A stretch of 64,000 nt of DNA from JAEXNA01 sp037189585 (lineage in GTDB: Bacteria > Vulcanimicrobiota > Xenobia > Xenobiales > JADMJV01): contig JBBCJA010000019.1 in NCBI GenBank assembly GCA_037189585.1, forward strand, positions 174,562-238,561, in the 5' to 3' direction. The position numbers and the translations under genes are program-made. The notes under the pieces were generated by a model that was not told where the DNA came from, ran no database searches, and was given only the letters and a program-made list of their open reading frames with translations. Below, piece by piece: positions 34,501 through 41,435 of the stretch. Position 1 is the stretch's first letter, and each line of letters starts with the position of its first letter.

Positions 34501-35093
34501 AGAGCTTCGACGGTCCCGTCTTCGAGCCGTTCCAGGAGTTGGGCTTATCACCCGAGGCGATCCCTTATCGGGACGCTGTCATTTTGCGCTCGCTCAACTC
34601 CGTGCTTGACCGCGTGGTCGGCGCGACTCTGTATCAGATCGAGAATCTGGGCGCGCTGGGCGAGCCCAGTGACGAGTCCACCTTGTCGACTTTGAAGAAG
34701 ATTGGGGTGGCTCAGAGCATGCCGTCTCGCTCGGACAAAGAGACCAGGCTAGTGGGAACCAAAGAGTGGGCGGTGCGCAACGCCTCTATCTACTTGGGAC
34801 GGGGCAGTCAGGACCGCCGTTCCATCGCCATCGTTCCCTTGATCCCGCGCGGACGGGTGGAGAAACTGGTCTTGATGCATCTGGAGTTCCAGGCCGATGT
34901 CAGCCGCCAGAAGAAGGTCGGAGTGCTGCAAGACCTGCGTCAGCGCTATGAAAACCTCAAAAGTTTGGTAACCGAGCGTGACGTGACCTGGCGGGATGAG
35001 TTCCTCGATCCTATCCCGGTGGAAGACCTCATTCTGGTACCGGTCAAAGACCTGGCCAGTAAAATCGTGGAGGGCCAGAAGGCTAGGGTCTAG
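31581..35093 (+). CDS. Giant GlmS-like glutamine amidotransferase/isomerase
   Basis: A 1170-residue relative of glucosamine-6-phosphate synthase (normally about 600). Start ATG 31581 puts the nucleophile Cys2 in MCGIAGLV. The RGxDS motif, which normally lies about 25 residues after Cys, is here at RGRDSCG (165-171), so about 140 residues are inserted. Then come SHSRWASNG (268-276) and LNGDVDNYQELK. HYLHKEISEAP (489-499) opens the isomerase half, with SIS1 IGQGTAAVAG, SQSGTTTDT (599-607) and VASTKAF (651-657). A second SIS domain lies at about 730-880. About 280 extra residues follow (helical, then a GAF-like strand pattern). It may be a specialised paralog of GlmS or the sole one; substrate specificity is unproved. 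Confidence 0.85.
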   Translation: MCGIAGLVYETREGGSFSWDDFEAHLNKALTLSLESSADSEVLSELESLFEKVQFLKEFSSIRAIVIEPGRRAQAQGWARDLTAWESRLSEALVASEEMESAELERWNKVLIQARDLTWAVRDDVLAMLPRLERLLAPYEVTPWRLFQAWKLVVALENIGRMEVRGRDSCGISVRVTVSDAQYKDFLGSWEGEQRIAWEQRLQDKDFVNLAARVFPNEDKVEILFSYKVAQEVGALGDNVRALYEDVTNDAFFWALANYPESSTVIYSHSRWASNGIISEPNCHPVDEVTLSEAGTPGNFSGHFTTACLNGDVDNYQELKARIAATQGRHISENIGTDAKIVPVLFDSHLKNAASAEEAFCRMVSECEGSFAIVLETTADPDRLYLALKGSGQSLFVGLMNEGYVFASELYGVVEQTPRFIRMDGTTERIAGHPETAGQILILDKKGNGDWQAIRALAFDGSLLELSKKEVKTAEITTRDIDRKDFRHYLHKEISEAPSSVEKTLRGKFVLRRDPYRVEMNLGESVLPSRIVNKVVDGSIKRVLFIGQGTAAVAGQAVSIFMETLFGNRLAVGAMKATELSGYRMTERMDDCLIIAISQSGTTTDTNRTIDMARERGASVVGIVNRRNSDMTFKVDGVLYTSDGRDIEMSVASTKAFYSQVVAGYLLVFRLAQVLGALSDEDLYRELEELSRLPVLMRNVLGGEIQDKVREYARAYAPAQRDWAVVGSGVTRAAADEIRIKLAELCYKSIATDQIEDKKHIDLSSEPLTLVLTAGLTQVALRDAVKEVAIFRSHKSVPIVVCSEDFDGFGPYAAGVIAVPKASQCASVLLNVVVGHLWGYFCALAIDEGAERLREARALAVSFYTVDGGVPRGRSLGKVVALARRFQEDLVKGRFNSSLSVQVATELTSLLGYLMGTRSLSQFAAEFQARGNPKELVGALIAVVSQAIHELSRPIDAIKHQAKTITVGISRTEESFDGPVFEPFQELGLSPEAIPYRDAVILRSLNSVLDRVVGATLYQIENLGALGEPSDESTLSTLKKIGVAQSMPSRSDKETRLVGTKEWAVRNASIYLGRGSQDRRSIAIVPLIPRGRVEKLVLMHLEFQADVSRQKKVGVLQDLRQRYENLKSLVTERDVTWRDEFLDPIPVEDLILVPVKDLASKIVEGQKARV

Positions 35094-35100
35094 AGCCGCG

Positions 35101-36345
35101 ATGTTGAGGATGGGGGATCTGTGGGCCCAAGCGAAGGCTACTCTGGACATTTTGGCCTGGGGGCTAGCCTGTGCGCTTTTTGCGAGTTGGGCCCACGCCG
35201 AACCGGTCACTCGAGAAATGGCTCCTCCTGAGACTGGAGCTAGGATCGTCCAGGCGCGCGGACCGCATCGTCTGGTGGTTGACAAAGAAGCGACCCCGAA
35301 CGGCTTACTTTTCGTCAGCCTGGGAGGGACCAACAGTCTCCCCTCCGACTTGGCGGCCTTGGATGACTTGGCCGCCAAGCTCGGCTATAAGGTCGCGGCG
35401 CTGGACTATCCCAACACCGTCATCTCGACCAAGGCTCGAGAGGCCGGGGTCCCCGACGGGTTTTCCCAGTTTCGGGAAGAGATCGTGGTGGGTACCGCGA
35501 TAAGTTCCATCGTCGAAGTGGACAAAGCCAACAGTATCGAGAACCGGCTGGTCGCCCTGTTGAAGGCCGCGGGTCCCGACTACGCCGAGTTTCTCGACAA
35601 AGGCATTCCTCGCTGGGAAAAGATGGTCGTGGCGGGACATTCCCAGGGCTCCGGCCACGCCGCCTATCTAGGCAAACGCCACCGGTTGCGAGCCGTCTTG
35701 ATGCTGGCCGGTCCCCAGGATACCAGCGATCGCGGCCCCTCCCCATGGCTTTCCGGTGAAGGCGCGACCGAGCCGGAGAACTTTCTAGCCCTTCTGCACC
35801 GGGAAGACTTCTTCGACAGCTCCAAGCAACTCCAGGTGGTGGCTGAGCTTCGAAAGCAGTCTCAGGAAGAGTTCGGCGACGATGTGATCGTTTTGGACAT
35901 GGCGACCAAAGATGCCCACATGGTGGTTATTCAATCCGAATGTCTCCCCTGGTGGGAGAAGCTGTTGCGCCGCGCGGAACGCGCGCCCTCCACGACTGTG
36001 GACTCGCGGGTCGAGCCGTTGAAAAAAGCAGCGACCAAACATTATTTTCACCCCTGGTCGGAGGACCCCCTCACCGGCATGTCGGCTTATTCCATTGTCG
36101 AGGATCAAGGTCGAACCTGGGCCTTAACCACTTCCGTGGCACGGGGACCGAAAACGTATGCCGTGTGGGAATGGGTCGACGGAAATTGGACACATCTCTT
36201 CGCCTATCACTACTTCCAGGAGCTTGAGGGGAGCGATCTCGCCTGGGAAAAAAGAATGGACTTTCTTTACAAGATGTGGCGGCTCGACCCGCGGTTGCGA
36301 CGGCGTTTGGAAGACGAAAGCGTGAGAAAACGCTTCTACTTTTAA
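35101..36345 (+). CDS. Exported alpha/beta hydrolase
   Basis: A 414-residue protein from ATG 35101 with a signal peptide (LDILAWGLACALFASWAHA). The nucleophile elbow is MVVAGHSQGSGHAAYLGK; GLLFVSLGGTNSLP supplies the oxyanion loop. A later DAHMVVI could give the catalytic His. The 120 C-terminal residues form an extra beta domain with Trp/Tyr repeats (YAVWEWVDGNWTHLFAYHYF). It lies seven bases after the giant glutaminase and may be cotranscribed. The substrate is unknown. Confidence 0.75.
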   Translation: MLRMGDLWAQAKATLDILAWGLACALFASWAHAEPVTREMAPPETGARIVQARGPHRLVVDKEATPNGLLFVSLGGTNSLPSDLAALDDLAAKLGYKVAALDYPNTVISTKAREAGVPDGFSQFREEIVVGTAISSIVEVDKANSIENRLVALLKAAGPDYAEFLDKGIPRWEKMVVAGHSQGSGHAAYLGKRHRLRAVLMLAGPQDTSDRGPSPWLSGEGATEPENFLALLHREDFFDSSKQLQVVAELRKQSQEEFGDDVIVLDMATKDAHMVVIQSECLPWWEKLLRRAERAPSTTVDSRVEPLKKAATKHYFHPWSEDPLTGMSAYSIVEDQGRTWALTTSVARGPKTYAVWEWVDGNWTHLFAYHYFQELEGSDLAWEKRMDFLYKMWRLDPRLRRRLEDESVRKRFYF

Positions 36346-36347
36346 CC

Positions 36348-36944
36348 TCAGCGATTTTCTAGTCCGTTCTCCGTTCGCGTTCGACGAATATCCTCAGCCT
36401 GGTCCACCGTGCTCTGCTGTAGCGCTCGCAAGCCTTCAAGAACTTCAGCTCGCGCGGGATTCTCTTTACTCACCTGTGGATTGGGATGCTCCTCATCCCA
36501 ACGGACCACCTCATCGATCGTTTGGCGAAACTTTGGGAGATCCCCGAAGGCATATTCGTTGATCACGGCTCCGACCGACTGATGCATGGCCGCCACCAAA
36601 GAGGACTCTTCACTTCCCGAGACGGTATCCTGGTTGGCCAGGGCGTAGTATCGCCACCGGAGCTGCCCAGCGTAGTACCAAAAGACAGCCTCGTCCTGGC
36701 GACCTTCTTTAAAGAGGCGCGAAGCCAACAGGTAGTACTCACTGGGATGGCGCTCCGTGATGGTCCGGATGAGCTCCTCGGTGCTGATGTCAGACAGAGG
36801 CTCTGGTTCTAAGGTGCTCATTTGTGGGCTCTCCTCCGTGACCTGAGGCTCAACCTGGCCACGGTCGATAGTCCTTTCCTGACTTTGGACCCACGGACTC
36901 GTCAAAAGTATGATACCGACGATGAAACAGGCTAGTGGACGCAA
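36348..36944 (-). CDS. Exported hypothetical protein
   Basis: A 198-residue protein with a signal peptide (LACFIVGIILLTSPWVQSQ). A short acidic linker leads to TEELIRTITERHPSEYYLLA and ASRLFKEGRQDEAVFWYYAG, a Sel1/TPR-like helical pair. It is convergent with the hydrolase gene, two bases apart. No specific function can be given. Confidence 0.65.
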   Translation of the reverse strand: MRPLACFIVGIILLTSPWVQSQERTIDRGQVEPQVTEESPQMSTLEPEPLSDISTEELIRTITERHPSEYYLLASRLFKEGRQDEAVFWYYAGQLRWRYYALANQDTVSGSEESSLVAAMHQSVGAVINEYAFGDLPKFRQTIDEVVRWDEEHPNPQVSKENPARAEVLEGLRALQQSTVDQAEDIRRTRTENGLENR

Positions 36945-37034
36945 GGTTTACCTCCGGTGGAGTTTTGTCCTCAATTTGTGGCAAAGCAAAATATCCCTCA
37001 ATTCGAGTTGTGAAATGTGTGCATGATCACATGG

Positions 37035-37058
37035 GGATAGTCGTCCTACCGACTATCC
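37035..37058. promoter_or_regulatory. Perfect inverted repeat before the GspE_N-like gene
   Basis: GGATAGTCG at 37035-37043 and CGACTATCC at 37050-37058 are perfect inverted copies with a 6-base spacer. They end seven bases before the GTG at 37066 and could be an operator or an mRNA hairpin that blocks the start. No T-run follows, so it is not a terminator. Confidence 0.5.
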
Positions 37059-37065
37059 TCTAGTA

Positions 37066-37974
37066 GTGGAAGATCTGTCTGATCAGGAAACCCTCGACGC
37101 ACCTCTCCCTCGGGAACTGAGCATCTTCACCAAGTTGCTGGCCGAACCTGTGGTCACTGCCGGCTCTTCCTATCGGACGGGCTCTCATCCCGTTTTGAAG
37201 GTCAAAATCGCCGCCGAAGTTTCGCGCAGTCCCAAGGTCGGCTTGATCGGGAAGTTGCTGGCTGAGGGCAAGGAAGCCTTTCGAGATCGCCGCTATCGGG
37301 TGGCTTTGGTCAAATTCTTGGCTATCGAGGAGCTATTGCGAAAGTATGGCGACATCCTTCGAGGTGACGTGGGTCCTGATATTCAAGACGAACTCGACTT
37401 TTTAAAAATTCAGTTCTACCTGCTCTCGGGTCAGGCGGCTGAGGCTTGTCGTACCTTAAAGAATCTCAACTACAAGGGGTCTCTGTATTTAGCGCATCGT
37501 CGCTACGCAGGACGCTACGGGCTGGACTTTCTCCACTGGAGAGACCTGGCCAGCGCTCTGCGTCAAATTTTCAAAACCAACGGATGCGGCCGTATCTTCG
37601 CCTTGCTGGGATACGTGACGGTCATGGGGCAACAGCCGTACGTGGCCAAGAGCCTCTCCTTGGAGTTAGGCTTCACCCCCGACCCTGGAGACGACGTCTT
37701 TCAGCCCTTCCTTTTGCGCCATCACAATCTTGTGACGGAGTGTTCCCCATCGGCTGCCCTCTGGCTACCCGAGTCGATGGTCCGGCAGTTCTCGATCACT
37801 CCTCTCAGCAAGGAACTCGAGGTTCTCTACCTCGGCGTGGCCGTACCCTTGACGCCTGATGGCAAGGCGCAGTTAGAGTCAATGACGGGCGTCGAAGTCG
37901 TGGAAGTCCCGGTTTCACCCGATCGAATTTCAGCCAGAAATGGTGTAATCTATGGATTCAAAAAAACCGCTTAA
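37066..37974 (+). CDS. GspE N-terminal-domain-like protein
   Basis: A 302-residue soluble protein starting at GTG 37066. Residues 1-130 are helical with a repeat-like pattern (IGKLLAEGKEAFRDRRYRVA). The C-terminal 110 residues (YVTVMGQQPYVAKSLSLELG, then LGVAVPLTPDGKAQLESMTG) match the MshEN/T2SSE_N fold that precedes secretion ATPases, but there is no ATPase domain. It may be a stand-alone regulator or adaptor of type IV pili or secretion. Assignment is moderate. It is followed 44 bases later by the tRNA cluster. Confidence 0.55.
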   Translation: MEDLSDQETLDAPLPRELSIFTKLLAEPVVTAGSSYRTGSHPVLKVKIAAEVSRSPKVGLIGKLLAEGKEAFRDRRYRVALVKFLAIEELLRKYGDILRGDVGPDIQDELDFLKIQFYLLSGQAAEACRTLKNLNYKGSLYLAHRRYAGRYGLDFLHWRDLASALRQIFKTNGCGRIFALLGYVTVMGQQPYVAKSLSLELGFTPDPGDDVFQPFLLRHHNLVTECSPSAALWLPESMVRQFSITPLSKELEVLYLGVAVPLTPDGKAQLESMTGVEVVEVPVSPDRISARNGVIYGFKKTA

Positions 37975-37979
37975 AGCAG

Positions 37980-38008
37980 TTGACCTGGGGGGGTCGACTG
38001 TCTATAAT
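37980..38008 (+). promoter_or_regulatory. Consensus sigma-70 promoter for tRNA cluster
   Basis: TTGACC at 37980-37985 and TATAAT at 38003-38008 are separated by exactly 17 bases. Transcription would start near 38015, four bases before the first tRNA. Confidence 0.9.
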
Positions 38009-38018
38009 GGCGCGACGT

Positions 38019-38094
38019 GGGCCTATAGCTCAGCGGTTAGAGCAGCTGGCTCATAACCAGTTGGTCCCTGGTTCAAATCCAGGTGGGCCCACCA
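38019..38094 (+). tRNA. tRNA with CAT anticodon (probably Ile2)
   Basis: The acceptor stem GGGCCTA pairs with TGGGCCC, and CCA is encoded. The D arm is GCTC/GAGC. The anticodon stem GCTGG/CCAGT holds the loop CTCATAA, and the T arm is CCTGG/CCAGG. A short D loop with GGTTAGAGCAG, and TTGGTC after the anticodon stem, resemble tRNA-Ile(CAT), whose C34 becomes lysidine, more than elongator Met. Ile2 is the more likely identity but is not certain. Confidence 0.88.
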
Positions 38095-38109
38095 CATAAA
38101 ATCCATCGT

Positions 38110-38185
38110 GGCCCGGTGGTCTAGCGGTTAGGACGTCGCCCTTTCAAGGCGAAGATCGCGAGTTCAATTCTCGTCCGGGTCACCA
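38110..38185 (+). tRNA. tRNA-Glu (TTC)
   Basis: The acceptor GGCCCGG pairs with CCGGGTC (one G-T), and CCA is encoded. The D arm contains GGTCTAGCGG, the anticodon loop is CTTTCAA with TTC, and the T loop is TTCAATT. It is separated from the first tRNA by 15 bases and cotranscribed with it. Confidence 0.95.
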
Positions 38186-38191
38186 TATTTT

Positions 38192-38268
38192 GGGCGAATA
38201 GCTCAGTTGGCTAGAGCATCTCGTTTACACCGAGGGGGTCGGGGGTTCGAGTCCCTCTTCGCCCACCA
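38192..38268 (+). tRNA. tRNA-Val (TAC)
   Basis: The acceptor GGGCGAA pairs with TTCGCCC, and CCA is encoded. The D arm is GCTC/GAGC, the anticodon stem TCTCG/CGAGG surrounds TTTACAC with TAC, and the T loop is TTCGAGT. It lies six bases after tRNA-Glu and is followed by a terminator. Confidence 0.95.
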
Positions 38269-38273
38269 AGCAG

Positions 38274-38300
38274 GGCCTTCAGGAAACTGGAGGCCTTTTT
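38274..38300 (+). terminator. Rho-independent terminator after tRNA cluster
   Basis: GGCCTTCAG, loop GAAA, CTGGAGGCC (one wobble pair) and then TTTTT at 38296-38300. The hairpin starts five bases after the CCA of tRNA-Val. Confidence 0.9.
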
Positions 38301-38399
38301 GGCGTTTAAGAAACTTTCGTATGAACTCCCGAGGGGTCGGGGGTGGCCTCCGCTTCGCTCCGAAACGGCGCTACGGGCTGGAGTAGGCGATTCTCGAGA

Positions 38400-39119
38400 C
38401 TACAAACGCATGGCTTTCGCCGGGTCCACCTTCTGGCCCTGAGCGTTGATCACTTCGAAGTGGAGGTGCGAGCCGGTGGAGGTTCCGGTGCTACCCATTT
38501 TACCGATTTCTTGACCCGCGGCCACTTTGGCCCCGACCTGCACCGCCCGAGAATTCAAGTGCCCGTAGCGGGTCTTGGTGCCGTCGTCGTGCTTGATCTC
38601 GATCCACTTGCCGTAGCCGGTTCTCTCGTCTTTCGAGATGGTGACCGTTCCGGCCTTGGCGGCGAGAATCGGAGTACCGATGGGAGCCGCGAGGTCGATC
38701 CCCTGGTGATTGGTGCTGGCGCCCGCCGTCGGAGCTTTACGAGGGCCAAACCCGCTGGTGATCTTATACTTTCCTCCAACCGGATTGGTCCAACCGCCCC
38801 CAGCGGAACTGGCGTTGGCCGCGGCGGTTCCGGCAGCGCCGCCAGTCTCGGAGGCACCCAAGAAGCTCGAAGGGCTTCCCGAACCTGAAGCTCCCCCGAA
38901 CTGGGCCGCACCCGATAATCCGGCTCCCCCGGAAACCATGCTCATCAACTGTCGCATCATCTGCATCATCTGAGCCATAAGAGCCATCTGCATCATCTGC
39001 ATGCCTTGCATCATCATGCCGGACATGGCGCTCATGGGGTCCATGCCGCCCATGGAAGGATAGCCGCCTTGGTGTCCCAAGGGTGATGCTGAGTTCATTG
39101 GATTCTGCGAGATGTTCAT
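38400..39119 (-). CDS. M23 (LytM-type) peptidase with Met-rich N-terminus
   Basis: A 239-residue protein. ATG 39119 was chosen; an upstream extension in the same frame is not protein-like. Residues 1-60 are extremely rich in Met and Gln (MMMQGMQMMQMALMAQMMQM) without a normal signal peptide. A Gly/Ser/Ala linker follows, then an M23 domain (residues 110-239): TSGFGPRKAPTAGASTNHQG, IDLAAPIGTPI (His and Asp ligands) and TGSHLHFEVI (HxH). It should cleave peptidoglycan cross-links or act as a scaffold. How it is exported is unclear. Confidence 0.9.
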   Translation of the reverse strand: MNISQNPMNSASPLGHQGGYPSMGGMDPMSAMSGMMMQGMQMMQMALMAQMMQMMRQLMSMVSGGAGLSGAAQFGGASGSGSPSSFLGASETGGAAGTAAANASSAGGGWTNPVGGKYKITSGFGPRKAPTAGASTNHQGIDLAAPIGTPILAAKAGTVTISKDERTGYGKWIEIKHDDGTKTRYGHLNSRAVQVGAKVAAGQEIGKMGSTGTSTGSHLHFEVINAQGQKVDPAKAMRL

Positions 39120-39293
39120 CGTGAGTATGGCTCCATCCGTATGAGTTCTTGACTCTAAGCTAAGACAAAGAGTTGGGCTCAAAATGGACCATCTAGGCTG
39201 GAGGTTAACGTTCTGTTAACTCCAGCCAGTCCTCATCGATCCTTAATCTTGACACTGCCAGTCGGGATTGTTAGATTGACCCGGGACCTCTCC

Positions 39294-40550
39294 ATGTCGA
39301 AATCACCCACTCCATCACTCTCCTTCGAACGCTTCAGGCACGACTTTCCGTTCCTGGAGAATACCATCTTCCTCGATAGCGCGGCCACCTCTCAAATGCC
39401 TCTTCCGGTGTGTCGGGCCATGAGTGAGCACTACCAGTTGGGCGCCAGTAACGTGCATCGCGGCGTCTACGCCTGGTCGGAAAGAGCCACCGACCGTTTC
39501 GAGCAGACGCGCGCGAAGGTGGCCGCGTTCATCAAAGCCCAAAGTGAACGGGAGTGCCTGTTCACCTCCGGCACCACCGATGCGATCAATCTCTTGGCTA
39601 CCTCCTGGGGTGAGTCCAACATCAAGGCCGGAGACGCCATCGTGGTCAGCCTGATGGAGCACCACTCCAACATGCTTCCCTGGACCCAACTGGCCGAACG
39701 CCAGGGCGCCGAGGTGCTCTGGTGGGGCTTAACCCCTGAAGGTGAGCTTGACCTCGAGCAGCTCCCCCGACTGCTCGGGCGCCGTCCCAAGCTTCTAGCC
39801 TTGACCTGGGTCTCCAATGTTCTCGGCACCATCAATCCGTTGGAGCGAATCGTTCCGGCTTTTAAAGAGCAGGGCACCGTCATCGCCATCGATGGAGCGC
39901 AGGGCGTTCCCCATCTAGCCTGTGACGTCGGTGCCTTGGGCGTCGATTTCTTATCCTTTTCCGCCCACAAAATGTGTGGACCCACCGGGATCGGCGTTTT
40001 GTGGGGAAAACAGGAGCATCTCGAAGCCATGCCGCCCTACCGTTTCGGAGGAAGCATGATCTTGAGCGTTCGTCCCGAAACCCAAGCGCCTCAAGGTCTA
40101 CGGGTTCGCTGGGCCGAGCTGCCCCACAAATTCGAGGGGGGAACTCCTAATATCTCCGGGGTGCACGGCTTAGGGGCGGCGATCGACTACCTCCAGTCCA
40201 TCGGGATGGAGAACATTCGAGCCCACGAGATCGAGCTGAACCGTTACGCCCATGAACGTCTGTCCGAAATCGAGGGCCTCACTCTGTTTGGACCAAGTCA
40301 ACCCGAAAGGCGTTCCGGAGTCCTGAGTTTTGACCTCAAGGGAATCCACCCCCACGACCTGGCCACCCTGCTCGGGCGAGAAGGTGTCTGCGTACGGGCC
40401 GGCCATCACTGCTGCCAACCCTTGATGAGGCACTGGAGGCGCCAGGGAACCACTCGCGCCTCCTTCTATCTTTACACGACACCCGGGGATATCGATGCTC
40501 TGGCCAGCGCTTTAGAAAAAGCCGCGAGCGTGTTCGAGGGCTTCTGCTAA
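39294..40550 (+). CDS. sufS: Cysteine desulfurase SufS
   Basis: A 418-residue PLP enzyme that takes sulfur from cysteine for iron-sulfur clusters. Start ATG 39294 fits the family N-terminus (FRHDFPFLENTIFLDSAATS). The PLP lysine is Lys226 in FSAHKMCGPTGIGVLW. The active cysteine is Cys373 in VRAGHHCCQPLM. It is followed directly by sufU and a SufT-like gene, the arrangement of Gram-positive and deep-branching bacteria where SufU is the sulfur acceptor. A second Cys next to the active one replaces the usual Ala. Confidence 0.96.
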   Translation: MSKSPTPSLSFERFRHDFPFLENTIFLDSAATSQMPLPVCRAMSEHYQLGASNVHRGVYAWSERATDRFEQTRAKVAAFIKAQSERECLFTSGTTDAINLLATSWGESNIKAGDAIVVSLMEHHSNMLPWTQLAERQGAEVLWWGLTPEGELDLEQLPRLLGRRPKLLALTWVSNVLGTINPLERIVPAFKEQGTVIAIDGAQGVPHLACDVGALGVDFLSFSAHKMCGPTGIGVLWGKQEHLEAMPPYRFGGSMILSVRPETQAPQGLRVRWAELPHKFEGGTPNISGVHGLGAAIDYLQSIGMENIRAHEIELNRYAHERLSEIEGLTLFGPSQPERRSGVLSFDLKGIHPHDLATLLGREGVCVRAGHHCCQPLMRHWRRQGTTRASFYLYTTPGDIDALASALEKAASVFEGFC

Positions 40551-40555
40551 TTCCT

Positions 40556-40978
40556 ATGGACGACGATCTTTACCGCGCCATCATTTTGGAGCATTCCAGT
40601 AACCCGCCTCATCGGGGCCGTTTAGAAGCACCCACCCATCACGACGAGGGGATCAATCCCTCCTGTGGCGATGAGGTGGAGCTCTTTTTTCGAGTTGAGG
40701 ACAACGTTATCGAGGAAGCTACCTTCGAGGGCGTCGGCTGCTCCATCTGCCTGGCTTCAGCCTCGATGCTGACCCGCGCGCTCCGTGGCAAGTCGGTCAA
40801 TGAAGCCAAGGAGTTCTATCAAGCGTTCAAAAGTTGGATAACCGTGCGAGAGCCCAAACCGAGCCCCGTCGATCTCGACGAGCTCGAAGCCCTGGGTGGA
40901 GTTCGCAAATATCCTGTGCGCCTCAAGTGCGCGTTGCTGGCCTGGGAAACGTTTTCCACCGCCATGAGTAAGAATTAA
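40556..40978 (+). CDS. sufU: SufU-type sulfur acceptor
   Basis: A 140-residue zinc-binding protein. Ligands Cys37 and Asp39 (NPSCGDE), Cys62 (GVGCSICLASASM) and Cys125 (RLKCALLAW) match the SufU set. It differs from IscU by the 20-residue insertion before the last Cys region. It lies five bases after sufS and accepts the persulfide from SufS. Confidence 0.95.
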   Translation: MDDDLYRAIILEHSSNPPHRGRLEAPTHHDEGINPSCGDEVELFFRVEDNVIEEATFEGVGCSICLASASMLTRALRGKSVNEAKEFYQAFKSWITVREPKPSPVDLDELEALGGVRKYPVRLKCALLAWETFSTAMSKN

Positions 40979-40996
40979 AGAGAGGACCTTACCGTC

Positions 40997-41434
40997 ATGT
41001 CAGAACCGCAAACCGAAGGTGTCACCACCGCCCCAGAAACCGAAAAAGAAGCCATCGAGACCGCCGCCGAATTGACCGAAGCTCAAGCGGACGGAAACCC
41101 TGAAGAGAGCAAAGCCAGTGGTGAGATGCCGAACGAGGAAGCGATTCGGGAAGCACTCAAAGACGTCATCGACCCCGAGATCGGAATCAACATCGTGGAC
41201 CTCGGTCTGATCTACGACGTCATCCCTAATGAAGAGACTCGTCAAGTCGAGGTCAACATGACCCTCACCTCTCCCGGATGCCCGGTTGGTCCCGAGCTCA
41301 AAAGCTCCGTCTGGCTCACCGTCAAACGGATGGACGGTGTGGATGACTGTGAGGTCAACCTGGTTTGGAAACCCCGCTGGGATCCCAGTGTCCACGCCTC
41401 GGAGGAAGCTCAGATGTTCCTCGGGATCTGGTAG
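40997..41434 (+). CDS. sufT: SufT/MIP18-family iron-sulfur maturation protein
   Basis: A 145-residue protein with an acidic low-complexity N-terminus (residues 1-45) and a DUF59 domain: EEAIREALKDVIDPEIGINI, then VDLGLIYDV and MTLTSPGCPVGPELKSSV. The Cys in SPGCPVG is the conserved one. It is the last gene of the suf cluster, 18 bases after sufU, and likely helps cluster transfer. Confidence 0.92.
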   Translation: MSEPQTEGVTTAPETEKEAIETAAELTEAQADGNPEESKASGEMPNEEAIREALKDVIDPEIGINIVDLGLIYDVIPNEETRQVEVNMTLTSPGCPVGPELKSSVWLTVKRMDGVDDCEVNLVWKPRWDPSVHASEEAQMFLGIW

Positions 41435-41435
41435 A

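Noticed and set aside
38019..38268. tRNA cluster as attachment site of an island
   Set aside because: No repeat of a tRNA 3' end and no integrase were found in the window.
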